Source: an uncultured Collinsella sp. (GTDB taxonomy: Bacteria > Actinomycetota > Coriobacteriia > Coriobacteriales > Coriobacteriaceae). From it: a stretch of 32,168 bases of DNA. The translations under genes and the position numbers were made by a program. Shown here piece by piece: positions 14,291 to 22,555 of this stretch (positions within the stretch are counted from its first letter, which is position 1; every line of letters begins with the position of its first letter). The notes below the pieces were generated by a model that was not told where the DNA came from, did not search any database, and saw nothing but the letters and a program-made list of their open reading frames with translations. The DNA lies in assembly GCA_900755685.1 (NCBI GenBank), contig CAAEHI010000018.1:1-32168 (forward strand), in the 5' to 3' direction.

Positions 14291-16501
14291 ATGGGTCCTC
14301 GCCAACGACAGGGACGCAGCCGTTCAAAGACGCATGCTCTGCCCATAATCCTGCTCTCGTTTTTGGGCTTTTTGCTTATCGCGGGCGTGGCGTTTGGCAT
14401 CGGCATGGTCGGCAACGTCAACCGCTGGCTGTCCGATCTGCCCGACTACACCGACGCCAACGCGTATCTGGTGAGCGAGCCCACCGAGATCGTCGACTGC
14501 AACGGCAACAAGATTGCGAGCTTCTACACGCAAAACCGCAAGTCCATCACCAAGGACGAGGTCTCCCCCTACGTGCTGCAGGGCACCGTTGACGTCGAGG
14601 ACGAGCGCTTCTACGAGCACGGCGGTATCGACCTGTGGGGTATCGCGCGTGCTGCGGTGGCAACCCTCGGCGGCGGGCACGAAGGCGCCTCGACTATCAC
14701 CCAGCAGCTGGTGCGCAACACCATCCTGCAGGAGGAGCAGTTCGACTCGACCATCGAGCGTAAGGTGCGCGAGGCCTACATCGCCGTCAAGATGGAGGAC
14801 ATGTACTCCAAAGACGAGATCCTCATGATGTACCTCAACACCATCTACTACGGTCACGGCGCCTACGGCATCGAGGCCGCAGCCGAAACCTATCTGTCCA
14901 AGAGCGCCGCCGACCTCACCCTGAGCGAGGCCGCACTGCTCATCGGCCTTCCCAACTCGCCCTCGCAGTACGACCCCACGGTCAACCCCGACCTGGCGCT
15001 GTCCCGTCGCAACAAGGTCCTTGACAACATGTTGCGCCTGGGCCACATCACGCAGGAGGAGCACGATGCCGCACAGGCCGAGCCCATCACCCTCAACGTG
15101 ACCGAGATTTCGGGCAGCGGCGTCGACGTATACTCGCAGCCCTACTTTGTCGCCTATGTTAAGCAGCTGCTGGAGCAGGAGTTCTCGACCGACGTGCTCT
15201 TTAAGGGCGGCCTGACCGTCAAGACCACCATCGACCCCACGATGCAGCAGGTGGCAGAGAATGCCGTCCGAGAGCAGCTCGACACGCTCTCGCTCGACGG
15301 CCTGGACATGGGCATGGTCGTCGTCGACCCCAAGACCGGCTACATCAAGTGCATGGTGGGCGGCTACGACTACAACGCCGACGAGAACCACGTAAACCAT
15401 GCCACGGCCAAGCGTCCCGTCGGCTCCACCTTTAAGGCCTTTACGCTGGCAACTGCCATCCAAAACGGCATGAACCCCAACGTCACCCTCAACTGCAACT
15501 CGCCGCTCAAGGCCAAGGGCACCACGACCGAGGTCCAAAACTACGCCAACCATAGCTATGGCAACATCACGCTTAAGCAGGCGACGGCATACTCCTCCAA
15601 CACCGGCTACATCCAGGTGGCGGAAGCCGTCGGCAACAGCAAGATCATCTCGCTCGTCAAAAAGCTCGGCATCGATCCCGCCAAGGACAACATCGAGGAC
15701 GTTCCCGTCATGACCCTCGGCACCGGCTCGATCTCGCCGCTCGAGATGGCCGCCGCCTACGCGACGTTTGCCAACGGCGGCTACTATCGCCAGCCGATCG
15801 CCATCACCGAGATTGACTCTCGTACCGGTTCGGTGCTGTACCAGCACACCGACAATCCCTCACAGGTGCTTACCGAGGGCGAGGCCGCCGCGGTCACCGA
15901 TGTTCTGTCCGGCGTCATGCAGGGCGGCGGTACGGGTGCTGCCGGTGCCCTGAGCGTCAACCAGCCCTATGCCGGCAAAACGGGCACCACCGACAACACC
16001 ACCAACCTGTGGTTCTGCGGCTATACCCCGCAGCTGGCGTGCGCCCTGTGGACCGGCTATTCCGCGGGCGAGATCCCCATCCAAAAATACGGCACAGACC
16101 TGCTGGGCGACAGCACCAACCTGCCTGTCTTTAAGCGGTTTATGAACACCGTTCTGACCGGTACCGAGCGCGAGGAGTTTGCGACCGGAACGGCGCCCAC
16201 CTACAAGAACAACAGCGTCTGGAAGTTCTACGGCACCAACAACACCAAGAAGACGGAGAACGACGACAAGGACGAGAACGAGGACGAAGAGGAAACCACA
16301 ACGACGACGACAACGACGACCACGACCACCGAGACCACGGGCGGCGACACCACCGGCGGCACCGGTACGACCGGTGGCTCGACGGGCGGCTCCACTGGTG
16401 GTTCGACCGGCGGCGATGGCGGCACGCCTACGCCTACGCCTACGCCTACGCCTACGCCCACTCCCGACCCCTCGCCCACGCCTGACGATACGGTCGGCTA
16501 G
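14291..16501 (+). CDS. Class A penicillin-binding protein (transglycosylase/transpeptidase)
   Basis: Bifunctional peptidoglycan synthase anchored in the membrane. 736 aa from the ATG at 14291, preceded by GGAGGT. Order: basic cytoplasmic tail, membrane helix about 16-40, GT51 domain with catalytic Glu103 in EDERFYEHGG and GASTITQQLVRN, then the transpeptidase with SxxK at 379-382 (STFK), SxN at 435-437 (SSN) and KTG at 563-565. After about residue 650 comes an acidic stretch, a run of 12 Thr, a Gly/Thr/Ser-rich linker, and Thr-Pro repeats encoded by a tandem ACGCCT hexamer. This low-complexity tail probably spans the cell wall. The gene is divergent from the U32 gene and ends in a strong terminator. 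Confidence 0.95.
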   Translation: MGPRQRQGRSRSKTHALPIILLSFLGFLLIAGVAFGIGMVGNVNRWLSDLPDYTDANAYLVSEPTEIVDCNGNKIASFYTQNRKSITKDEVSPYVLQGTVDVEDERFYEHGGIDLWGIARAAVATLGGGHEGASTITQQLVRNTILQEEQFDSTIERKVREAYIAVKMEDMYSKDEILMMYLNTIYYGHGAYGIEAAAETYLSKSAADLTLSEAALLIGLPNSPSQYDPTVNPDLALSRRNKVLDNMLRLGHITQEEHDAAQAEPITLNVTEISGSGVDVYSQPYFVAYVKQLLEQEFSTDVLFKGGLTVKTTIDPTMQQVAENAVREQLDTLSLDGLDMGMVVVDPKTGYIKCMVGGYDYNADENHVNHATAKRPVGSTFKAFTLATAIQNGMNPNVTLNCNSPLKAKGTTTEVQNYANHSYGNITLKQATAYSSNTGYIQVAEAVGNSKIISLVKKLGIDPAKDNIEDVPVMTLGTGSISPLEMAAAYATFANGGYYRQPIAITEIDSRTGSVLYQHTDNPSQVLTEGEAAAVTDVLSGVMQGGGTGAAGALSVNQPYAGKTGTTDNTTNLWFCGYTPQLACALWTGYSAGEIPIQKYGTDLLGDSTNLPVFKRFMNTVLTGTEREEFATGTAPTYKNNSVWKFYGTNNTKKTENDDKDENEDEEETTTTTTTTTTTTETTGGDTTGGTGTTGGSTGGSTGGSTGGDGGTPTPTPTPTPTPTPDPSPTPDDTVG
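16424..16459 (+). repeat. In-frame hexanucleotide tandem repeat in the PBP tail
   Basis: Five perfect ACGCCT units (16424-16453) and one ACGCCC, each coding Thr-Pro. Copy-number change by slippage would lengthen or shorten the tail in steps of two residues without a frameshift. Confidence 0.9.
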
Positions 16502-16526
16502 AAATTCATCCAGCCATAAGCAACAA

Positions 16527-16566
16527 GGCCCCCGAGCAGCTTGTTAAACTGCTCGGGGGCCTTTTT
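16527..16566 (+). terminator. Intrinsic terminator after the PBP gene
   Basis: Perfect 13-bp stem: GGCCCCCGAGCAG (16527-16539) with its complement (16549-16561), 9-base loop, then TTTTT. Confidence 0.95.
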
Positions 16567-16607
16567 AGTTTAAAGCGACCTGATGGGCGATCTTTATACC
16601 GGCAGAC

Positions 16608-16641
16608 AAAAAGGGGGTACCGACCAACGTCGATACCCCTT
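16608..16641 (-). terminator. Intrinsic terminator after argR
   Basis: On the minus strand a stem of about 13 bp (16641-16629 with 16624-16611, one wobble pair and one bulge) is followed by TTTTT at 16612-16608. It is convergent with the PBP terminator. Confidence 0.8.
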
Positions 16642-16690
16642 ACAAGCCACTATGTCAGCGCGCACAGTGCCGAGCGCACGACCCGCACGC

Positions 16691-17128
16691 CTACTTGCGA
16701 GAATTGCTCAGCTTATTGATCAGCGCTTCAAGACGCTCGCCGTCCTCGGCCGTCTGGGCAATAACCAAAATCGTATCGTTGCCGGCAAGCGAGCCAAGCA
16801 CATCGGGCAGCTCTGCCGCATCAACAGCGGCGGCGATGCCGGAAGCCGTACCAGGCTGAGCCTTGATCATAACCAGATTATCGGTGCGCAGAACGCCCGT
16901 CACGAGCTCGGAAACCATACGCTGCAGGTGCAGGTCCTCTGCCAGAACATAGATGCCCTCAGGGAGCTTACGCAGCCCCATATCGGCAATATCGCGAGAG
17001 ACAGTCGCCTGCGTGCAATCAAAGCCCATAGCGCGGAGCTCATCGACCAGCACGCGCTGCGTGCGGACGTCCTTATTGCGCACAATATCTCTAATGGCAT
17101 CCTGGCGCCCATTGCGTTTTTTAGCCAT
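16691..17128 (-). CDS. argR: Arginine repressor
   Basis: Arginine-dependent hexameric repressor of arginine metabolism genes. 145 aa from the ATG at 17128, preceded by GGAGAGAGG. The N-terminal winged HTH has TQATVSRDIADMGLRK (39-54), with the Ser-Arg pair that contacts DNA. The C-terminal oligomerisation and arginine-binding domain has GTASGIAAAVD (93-103) and LAGNDTILVI (114-123). No arginine gene is adjacent; argR stands alone with its own terminator. Its promoter region carries a sequence close to an ARG box over the -35, so autoregulation is likely. Confidence 0.95.
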   Translation of the reverse strand: MAKKRNGRQDAIRDIVRNKDVRTQRVLVDELRAMGFDCTQATVSRDIADMGLRKLPEGIYVLAEDLHLQRMVSELVTGVLRTDNLVMIKAQPGTASGIAAAVDAAELPDVLGSLAGNDTILVIAQTAEDGERLEALINKLSNSRK

Positions 17129-17178
17129 ACAAACCCTCTCTCCAAAAGATGGCGGAGACAATCAATCAGTAATTGAAT

Positions 17179-17220
17179 AGTTTAGCGCTATTTGAAGGCT
17201 TTTGTGAATAAGAACGCATT
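17179..17220 (-). promoter_or_regulatory. argR promoter with overlapping ARG-box-like site
   Basis: Minus-strand TTCACA (17208-17203), 18-base spacer, TAAACT (17184-17179). The plus-strand stretch 17203-17220 (TGTGAATAAGAACGCATT) matches the B. subtilis ARG-box consensus CATGAATAAAAATKCAAK at 13 of 18 positions and covers the -35. Confidence 0.5.
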
Positions 17221-17253
17221 TCGAAACAATTCTATGCAAGTTTGTTTCGAAAT
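17218..17253. repeat. Inverted repeat with TTTCGAAA cores between argR and the glycosyltransferase gene
   Basis: Perfect 10-bp arms ATTTCGAAAC (17218-17227) and GTTTCGAAAT (17244-17253), 16-base spacer. Each arm holds the self-complementary TTTCGAAA. It lies 8 bases past the glycosyltransferase stop and abuts the ARG-box-like site; it may be a 3' hairpin or a second operator. Confidence 0.6.
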
Positions 17254-17261
17254 GAGCTTCC

Positions 17262-18302
17262 CTAGGCAGTTTTGGCACCCGTCCGGCTGAGAAAAGCCGC
17301 CAAATGCGTGCACATCACGCAACGTGTGGGCCTTGCGCTTGCAATTGGCCCAAACAACAAGCCGAGTCCACGATGGTCATCCTTGAGGGCTGCAACCATC
17401 TGGCGGGTTCGAGGCGCCTCGAGCATATCACGCATACGAGCAGAGCGCTCGATTGATGACAACCCATGCGGGCTCAGACACAAATTCTCGATGCAGGCGA
17501 CTAGTCCGCCAAAGTAGAACTTCTGGCTTGCCAGCTTGAGCCGACCACCGCTATCTGCTTCCGAGAGTGAGTCCGCAAGCTCGTCGAGCGCTCGGGTATC
17601 ATCGGATACCTTGGCATACATGGTGGGATCAAAGGCATCTGTAAGCTTAGGTGCCGCCGCGTGGAAACAAGCATCGCCGCAGCCGGACACGCATCGTGCC
17701 TGCGAAAGCGCGCATGCCATAAACCCAACTGTGCGAAACACCTTGTCGCACAAAAGGCATGCCTCAAACAGCGAGCGGCTGTACATCACGCCAGAGGTCT
17801 GAACGACAAGGCCGCCTAAAATCAACTGAGGCAGCCCGGCCACCATCGAAGATTTGCCATCAATGGAAATATGAGCAGCATCCAAGACGCGCGAATGGCG
17901 CTCTCGATGTGCATCATAGCGGTCGAGCGACACCGTGGGGAACACTATGTCTGCTGCGGTATCGCACGCGATATCGACCATCTTGGAAAGGGACTGCGGA
18001 GCAAACCACTCATCGGCGTCCATAGCGATGATTTGAGAGCCACGCGAGGCAGCAAAACCGGCACGAAGGCAAGCACCGCGCTTCGCGTCCTCGACGTCAA
18101 TCAAATCAATATGGATGTCCCTATCGGCAGCAACTTGAAGCGAATGGCGCACACCGGGCGCAACATCGCGGCAGACAACGACAATCTGCAAATCGTAGAG
18201 GTCTTGGTTCTGGATACTCTCGAGCGCACGCATCGCATAGCTGGGCGAACCTTCTACCACAAGGATCACCGAAAGTCGCGGATGCGAGCCACGTCGAACC
18301 AA
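17262..18302 (-). CDS. Glycosyltransferase family 2 protein
   Basis: 346 aa, probable TTG start at 18302 preceded by GAGAGGA. A GT-A fold is seen at the N-terminus: SVILVVEGSPSYAMRALESI (11-30) and the DxD-type metal motif MDADEW at 94-99, where nucleotide-sugar binds. The acceptor half is unusual for the family, with several Cys (for example CVSGCGDACF) and no clear membrane helix. Donor and acceptor are unknown; cell-surface glycan or glycoprotein synthesis is the general role. It is not part of a visible polysaccharide cluster; neighbours are argR and truA. The low-frequency start codon is uncertain. Confidence 0.75.
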   Translation of the reverse strand: MVRRGSHPRLSVILVVEGSPSYAMRALESIQNQDLYDLQIVVVCRDVAPGVRHSLQVAADRDIHIDLIDVEDAKRGACLRAGFAASRGSQIIAMDADEWFAPQSLSKMVDIACDTAADIVFPTVSLDRYDAHRERHSRVLDAAHISIDGKSSMVAGLPQLILGGLVVQTSGVMYSRSLFEACLLCDKVFRTVGFMACALSQARCVSGCGDACFHAAAPKLTDAFDPTMYAKVSDDTRALDELADSLSEADSGGRLKLASQKFYFGGLVACIENLCLSPHGLSSIERSARMRDMLEAPRTRQMVAALKDDHRGLGLLFGPIASARPTRCVMCTHLAAFLSRTGAKTA

Positions 18303-18463
18303 GTTATCCGTCCTCTCGACAGCAATGAATCAAATCGTGGTTCATGGTACACCCCGGCAATAAAAGCAATGAGACACCGGTTGTATTGCACGCCAAGAAC
18401 AGATGTTGCACACGCGCAGCCCACAGATGACAGGTGTCGACGCACGACGCGTCGAGCCCTCCC

Positions 18464-19288
18464 CTAGTCGAGCACGACAAGCTCGGCGGGATCGTAATCC
18501 ACGCCCATAAACGTAAGGCCACAGGCAGGAGCCGTGGGGCCCGCAGCGGTACGGTCGCAAGCATCGATGACCTCACGCATCCACTCGGGTTCACGGCGAT
18601 GCATGCCAATCTCGACAAGCGTGCCCACGATCGTGCGAACCATCGAATGCAGAAACGCATTGCCCTCGATGGTGAACGTCAGGATGTCCTCGCCAAACGC
18701 AACCTCATGGCCAAACTCGGCACGCATCACGCAACGATGCGTGGGCTTGCCAACGGCCGAGGCAACCTTGCAAAAGCTTTTAAAGTCCTGCTCGCCCAAA
18801 AGCGCAGGGCAGGCGGCCGCCATCGCATCGACGTCGAGGGGATAGCGATGCCACCACACAGCACCGCGTGACAGCACGGGCCGCGCATCACGATCGGCAA
18901 TGCGATAGGTGTAAGTGCGAGAGCGCGCGTCAAAGCGCGCAGAAAAGCCCTTACGAGCCTTGTAGACCTCGTTGATGGCGATATCTTTGGGCAGCAGGGC
19001 ATCCATAGCCCGCAGCCACCTACGGCGCGTACACGCGAGCTCAGCGTCCGTTACGGGCACGCTGATGTACTGAGCCACGGCATGTACGCCGGCATCGGTA
19101 CGCCCCGCGCACGTCAGGTCGATCGGGCGGCGAAGCAGTGTCTCGATAGCACGACGAAGCTCGCCCGCAACCGTCGTCTGCCCCGGCTGCTCGGCAAATC
19201 CGCTATAGGACGAGCCGTCATAGGCCACGCGAAACACCAACGTGGCATCGAGCTCGGGAATCGAATTGAAATCAGACGGCGCGGTCAT
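18464..19288 (-). CDS. truA: tRNA pseudouridine(38-40) synthase
   Basis: Converts uridine to pseudouridine at positions 38-40 of the tRNA anticodon arm. 274 aa from the ATG at 19288, preceded by GGGAG; the in-frame TTG at 19303 overlaps that site. Catalytic Asp65 is in CAGRTDAGVHA (60-70), and the N-terminal VAYDGSSYSGF and the C-terminal FLHSMVRTIVGTLVEIG are family hallmarks. It follows rplQ in the same direction, the usual actinobacterial order, but a strong terminator lies between them, so it should have its own promoter or depend on readthrough. Confidence 0.95.
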   Translation of the reverse strand: MTAPSDFNSIPELDATLVFRVAYDGSSYSGFAEQPGQTTVAGELRRAIETLLRRPIDLTCAGRTDAGVHAVAQYISVPVTDAELACTRRRWLRAMDALLPKDIAINEVYKARKGFSARFDARSRTYTYRIADRDARPVLSRGAVWWHRYPLDVDAMAAACPALLGEQDFKSFCKVASAVGKPTHRCVMRAEFGHEVAFGEDILTFTIEGNAFLHSMVRTIVGTLVEIGMHRREPEWMREVIDACDRTAAGPTAPACGLTFMGVDYDPAELVVLD

Positions 19289-19323
19289 GGGCGCTCCCAA
19301 CAAACAATCAACGGTATCGCGAC

Positions 19324-19354
19324 AAAAAAAGAGGGGTACGCGAACGTACCCCTC
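19324..19354 (-). terminator. Intrinsic terminator of the ribosomal operon
   Basis: Minus strand GAGGGGTACG, loop TTCG, CGTACCCCTC (19354-19331), then seven T (19330-19324). Perfect 10-bp stem with a stable tetraloop, 26 bases past the rplQ stop. Confidence 0.95.
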
Positions 19355-19380
19355 GAATATAGCCTATGCAGACGGAATGT

Positions 19381-19863
19381 CTACTCAGCGGTCTCCTCAG
19401 CAGAAGCCTCCTCGGCAGCGGTCTCCTCGACAGCCTCAACCTTCTTGGGAGCAGCGGCCTTCTTGGGGGCCGGAGCAGCCTTCTTGGCCTTAGGCGTGCA
19501 AGGCTCGGTGACGAGCTCCATGATAACGATAGGAGCGTTGTCGCCCTTACGGTTACCGAGCTTCATGATGCGGGTGTAACCGCCGTTGCGGTCCTGCCAC
19601 ATGCCCTGGGCAGCCTTGTCGAAGATCTCGGCAACGAGCTGCTTATCGCCGAGCTTGGCGATGGCCAGACGACGAGAGTGCAGGTCGCCCTTCTTGGCCC
19701 AGGTGATGATCGGCTCGACGACCGAACGCAGCGCCTTAGCGCGGGTCTCGGTGGTCTTGATGCGGTCGTTCTCGAAGAGGGCCTTGGCCAGGCTCTTCTT
19801 CATGGCCTTGGTGTGGCTCGCATCGGTGCCGAGCTTCAGGCCCTTCTTAACGTTGTGACGCAT
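19381..19863 (-). CDS. rplQ: Large ribosomal subunit protein L17 (bL17) with C-terminal extension
   Basis: 160 aa. Residues 1-125 are a standard L17 (MRHNVKKGLKLGTDASHTKA at the start). The last 35 or so residues are an Ala/Lys/Pro stretch followed by an acidic Ala/Glu tail, longer than the typical 116-127 aa protein; such tails are common in actinobacterial L17. GAGGAG precedes the ATG. It is the last gene of the operon, 30 bases after rpoA. Confidence 0.95.
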   Translation of the reverse strand: MRHNVKKGLKLGTDASHTKAMKKSLAKALFENDRIKTTETRAKALRSVVEPIITWAKKGDLHSRRLAIAKLGDKQLVAEIFDKAAQGMWQDRNGGYTRIMKLGNRKGDNAPIVIMELVTEPCTPKAKKAAPAPKKAAAPKKVEAVEETAAEEASAEETAE

Positions 19864-19893
19864 GGTCTAGTTTCTCCTCAAATATGCGAAGCA

Positions 19894-20835
19894 TTAAGCC
19901 TTCAGGCTCAGGCCCATGGACTCAAGCTTGTCCTTCACTTCCTCGATCGACTTAACACCGAAGTTACGGATGTTCAGCAGATCGTTCTCCGAGAACTCAA
20001 CGAGCTGACGGACCGAGTGAATGCTGGCGCGCTTAAGGCAGTTGTAGGAACGGACGGAAAGGTCCAGATCCTCGATCTGCTTGTCCAGCTCGGCGTTGTC
20101 GTTGGTGACCTCGGGAGCGAAGATCGAAGCCTCCTCCTCGACCTCGGGGGTCTCGGCAAGGTTCATAAAGGCGGCCATATGCTGGTTGATGATATTGGCA
20201 GCCTGGACCACGGCGTCGCGCGGGGCGATGGAACCGTTGGTCTCGATCTCGAGGACAAGGCGGTCGTAGTCGGTGTGCTGACCGACACGGCAAGCCTCAA
20301 CGAGCTTGGCGCAACGGGACACCGGCGAGTACAGCGAGTCGACGTGGATCACACCGATGGGATCGTTGTCGCGCTTGTTAGCCTCGCCAGAGACATAGCC
20401 GCGGCCATAGCCGATGCGCATGCTCATGGTGAGATGGCCACCCTCGGTGAGCGTAGCGATGTGCTGCTCGGGGTTAACCAACTCAAACTCGGACGGAATA
20501 AAGAAGTCCGCACCGGTGACCTCGCAGGGGCCGTCAACCGAAATGGTGGCGGTCGCCTCGTCGGTCGTGCCGAGAGCCCTGAAGACAAGACCCTTGACAT
20601 TCAGGACGATGTCGGTGACATCCTCGACCATGTTAGGGATGGTCATGAACTCGTGCTGCGCACCATCGATCTGAATAGCCTCGACGGCTGCACCCTCGAG
20701 CGAGGACAGAAGAACGCGACGAAGGGAGTTACCCAGCGTATCGCCGTAGCCACGCTCGAGCGGCTCGACGGAGACACGAGCAGACGTCTCGTTGATCTCT
20801 TCGACCTGAACCTGAGGCCTAATGAATTCTAACAT
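19894..20835 (-). CDS. rpoA: RNA polymerase alpha subunit
   Basis: Assembly platform of RNA polymerase. 313 aa. The N-terminal domain (about 1-230) has the dimerisation region LGNSLRRVLLSSLEGAAV (34-51). A flexible acidic linker (EVEEEASIFAPEV) leads to the C-terminal domain (about 245-313) with SVRSYNCLKRASIHSV and NIRNFGVKSIEEVK, the DNA UP-element and activator-binding part. GGAGGT precedes the ATG. It lies between rpsD and rplQ as usual. Confidence 0.97.
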   Translation of the reverse strand: MLEFIRPQVQVEEINETSARVSVEPLERGYGDTLGNSLRRVLLSSLEGAAVEAIQIDGAQHEFMTIPNMVEDVTDIVLNVKGLVFRALGTTDEATATISVDGPCEVTGADFFIPSEFELVNPEQHIATLTEGGHLTMSMRIGYGRGYVSGEANKRDNDPIGVIHVDSLYSPVSRCAKLVEACRVGQHTDYDRLVLEIETNGSIAPRDAVVQAANIINQHMAAFMNLAETPEVEEEASIFAPEVTNDNAELDKQIEDLDLSVRSYNCLKRASIHSVRQLVEFSENDLLNIRNFGVKSIEEVKDKLESMGLSLKA

Positions 20836-20867
20836 GTATTACCTCCAGCCTCAGCAGCCCGGATGGA

Positions 20868-21464
20868 CTACTTAGAGTAGAGCTCGACGATGAGCTGCTC
20901 GTTGATATCACCGCTGATCTGCTCACGCGTCGGCAGAGCGAGCACGTTACCAGACAGCTTCTCGATATCGACCTCGAGCCAGCCAGGGACCTCAAAGCGC
21001 TCGGAGGAAATCAGAGCCTCCTTGATGGGGAGGAGGTCACGGAACTTCTCGCCGACAGCGACGACGTCGCCGGCCTTGACGCGGTAGGACGGGATGTCCA
21101 CGCGCTTGCCGTTCACGGTGAAGTGACCGTGACGGACGGACTGACGAGCCTCTTTGCGGGTGCGGGCGAAGCCAAGACGGAAGACGACGTTGTCGAGGCG
21201 AGACTCAAGGATGATCATGAGATTCTCACCGGTGACGCCGTTCATCTTGCGGGCCTTGTTGAAGTAGCCGTGGAACTGCTTCTCCAGAACGCCATAGATG
21301 AACTTGACCTTCTGCTTCTCGCGCAGCTGCATGCCGTACTCAGATTCCTTGCGACGGCGCTTGGGCTGACGGATAGATTCCTTCTTGCTGCTGTAACCGA
21401 GCTCAGCGGGATCGATCCCGAGCTGACGGCAGCGCTTAAGAACAGGAGTCCTGTCGATTGCCAT
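20868..21464 (-). CDS. rpsD: Small ribosomal subunit protein S4 (uS4)
   Basis: 198 aa. Primary 16S rRNA-binding protein and, in many bacteria, translational regulator of the alpha operon. The S4 RNA-binding domain is at about 90-150 (SRLDNVVFRLGFARTRKEAR). The N-terminal region has one Cys only, so it is the zinc-free form. GAAAGGA precedes the ATG. Gene order rpsK-rpsD-rpoA is standard. Confidence 0.97.
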   Translation of the reverse strand: MAIDRTPVLKRCRQLGIDPAELGYSSKKESIRQPKRRRKESEYGMQLREKQKVKFIYGVLEKQFHGYFNKARKMNGVTGENLMIILESRLDNVVFRLGFARTRKEARQSVRHGHFTVNGKRVDIPSYRVKAGDVVAVGEKFRDLLPIKEALISSERFEVPGWLEVDIEKLSGNVLALPTREQISGDINEQLIVELYSK

Positions 21465-21483
21465 ATTGATACGATCCTTTCAG

Positions 21484-21888
21484 TTACACGCGGCGACGCT
21501 TCTTGGGGCGGCAGCCGTTGTGCGGAATGGGGGTCTTGTCCTGGATGCTCGAGACCTCGAGGCCAGCAGCCTGGAGGGAGCGGATGGCGGTCTCACGACC
21601 GGAGCCGGGGCCCTTGACGAAGACGGAAACCTTCTTCATACCGTGCTCCATGGCCTGCTTGGCAGCAGCCTCGGCAGCCATCTGGGCAGCGAACGGCGTG
21701 GACTTACGGGAGCCCTTGAAGCCCACCTGGCCAGCCGACTTCCAGGAAATGACGTTGCCCTGGGGATCGGTGATCGAAACGATCGTGTTGTTGAACGTAG
21801 AACGAATGTGAGCCTGGCCCACGGAAATGTTCTTACGGTCCGCGCGCTTCAGACGGGCAGCGCGAACGTTCTTCTTAGCAGTAGCCAT
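21484..21888 (-). CDS. rpsK: Small ribosomal subunit protein S11 (uS11)
   Basis: 134 aa. Platform protein of the 30S subunit near the mRNA exit. Conserved blocks HIRSTFNNTIVSITDPQGNV, VKGPGSGRETAIRSLQ and the basic C-terminus HNGCRPKKRRRV are present. GGAGCG precedes the ATG. It lies 14 bases after rpsM. Confidence 0.97.
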   Translation of the reverse strand: MATAKKNVRAARLKRADRKNISVGQAHIRSTFNNTIVSITDPQGNVISWKSAGQVGFKGSRKSTPFAAQMAAEAAAKQAMEHGMKKVSVFVKGPGSGRETAIRSLQAAGLEVSSIQDKTPIPHNGCRPKKRRRV

Positions 21889-21902
21889 CTATCTAGCGCT
21901 CC

Positions 21903-22277
21903 TTATTTCTTCTTCTTAGCACCGATCTGACGCTTCGGGCCCTTGCGGGTACGAGCGTTAGTGTGGGTGCGCTGGCCGCGGACCGGGAGGCCCTTGCGGT
22001 GACGAAGGCCGCGGTTGCAGCCGATGTCCATAAGGCGCTTGACGTTCTGGTTGCGCTCACGGCGGAGGTCGCCCTCAACCATGATCTGGTTCTTATCGAT
22101 ATAATCGCGGATGGCGTTAACCTCATCCTCGGTGAGGTCCTTAACGCGCGTATCCACGTTAACGTTGCACTCGACGCAGATCTTCGTCGCAGTGGTGCGG
22201 CCGATGCCGTAAATGTAGGTCAGACCGATCTCAACGCGCTTCTCACGCGGGAGGTCGACACCATTAATACGGGCCAA
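21903..22277 (-). CDS. rpsM: Small ribosomal subunit protein S13 (uS13)
   Basis: 124 aa. Head protein that contacts the P-site tRNA and the L5 bridge. ARINGVDLPREKRVEIGLTY at the N-terminus and GLPVRGQRTHTNARTRKGP near the end are typical. The start codon appears to be TTG (22277), since GAGGAG is correctly placed before it and no ATG is near; this is uncommon for a ribosomal gene. Confidence 0.95.
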   Translation of the reverse strand: MARINGVDLPREKRVEIGLTYIYGIGRTTATKICVECNVNVDTRVKDLTEDEVNAIRDYIDKNQIMVEGDLRRERNQNVKRLMDIGCNRGLRHRKGLPVRGQRTHTNARTRKGPKRQIGAKKKK

Positions 22278-22291
22278 CGTAGTCTCCTCTC

Positions 22292-22405
22292 TTAACCCTG
22301 ACGCTGCTTATGACGGGGGTTCTCGCAAATGACGAGGACCTTGCCATGGCGCCTAATGATTTTGCACTTATCGCACATCTTCTTGACCGAAGGACGTACC
22401 TTCAT
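22292..22405 (-). CDS. rpmJ: Large ribosomal subunit protein L36 (bL36), zinc form
   Basis: 37 aa, ATG at 22405 after AAAGGAAG, TAA at 22292. It begins MKVRPSVKKMCDKCKIIRRH and carries the zinc-ribbon ligands Cys11, Cys14, Cys27 and His32, so it is the C+ form. It sits 14 bases before rpsM, and a 150-base gap separates it from infA. Confidence 0.97.
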   Translation of the reverse strand: MKVRPSVKKMCDKCKIIRRHGKVLVICENPRHKQRQG

Positions 22406-22555
22406 CGTTCTTCCTTTCGGTAGCGCTCAAACTACTTCCCTACTATCTACTCGCCCAGCCGCAGGCGTTTAAAACTATGGCTGGTCTTCACACACAATCC
22501 GACCGTAGGTTGAGCTAAGCCTGCAGCCGGAAATGGAGTGCGTGTATGCGTGCCG

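Noticed and set aside
14324..15847. Long minus-strand open frame opposite the PBP gene
   Set aside because: Antisense shadow; the plus strand has all PBP catalytic motifs in order.
16424..16459. CRISPR-like or regulatory tandem repeat
   Set aside because: It is a short in-frame hexamer coding Thr-Pro within the PBP tail, with no spacers.
19366..20832. Plus-strand open frame opposite rpoA and rplQ
   Set aside because: Antisense to two certain genes and spans their gap without any ribosome binding site.
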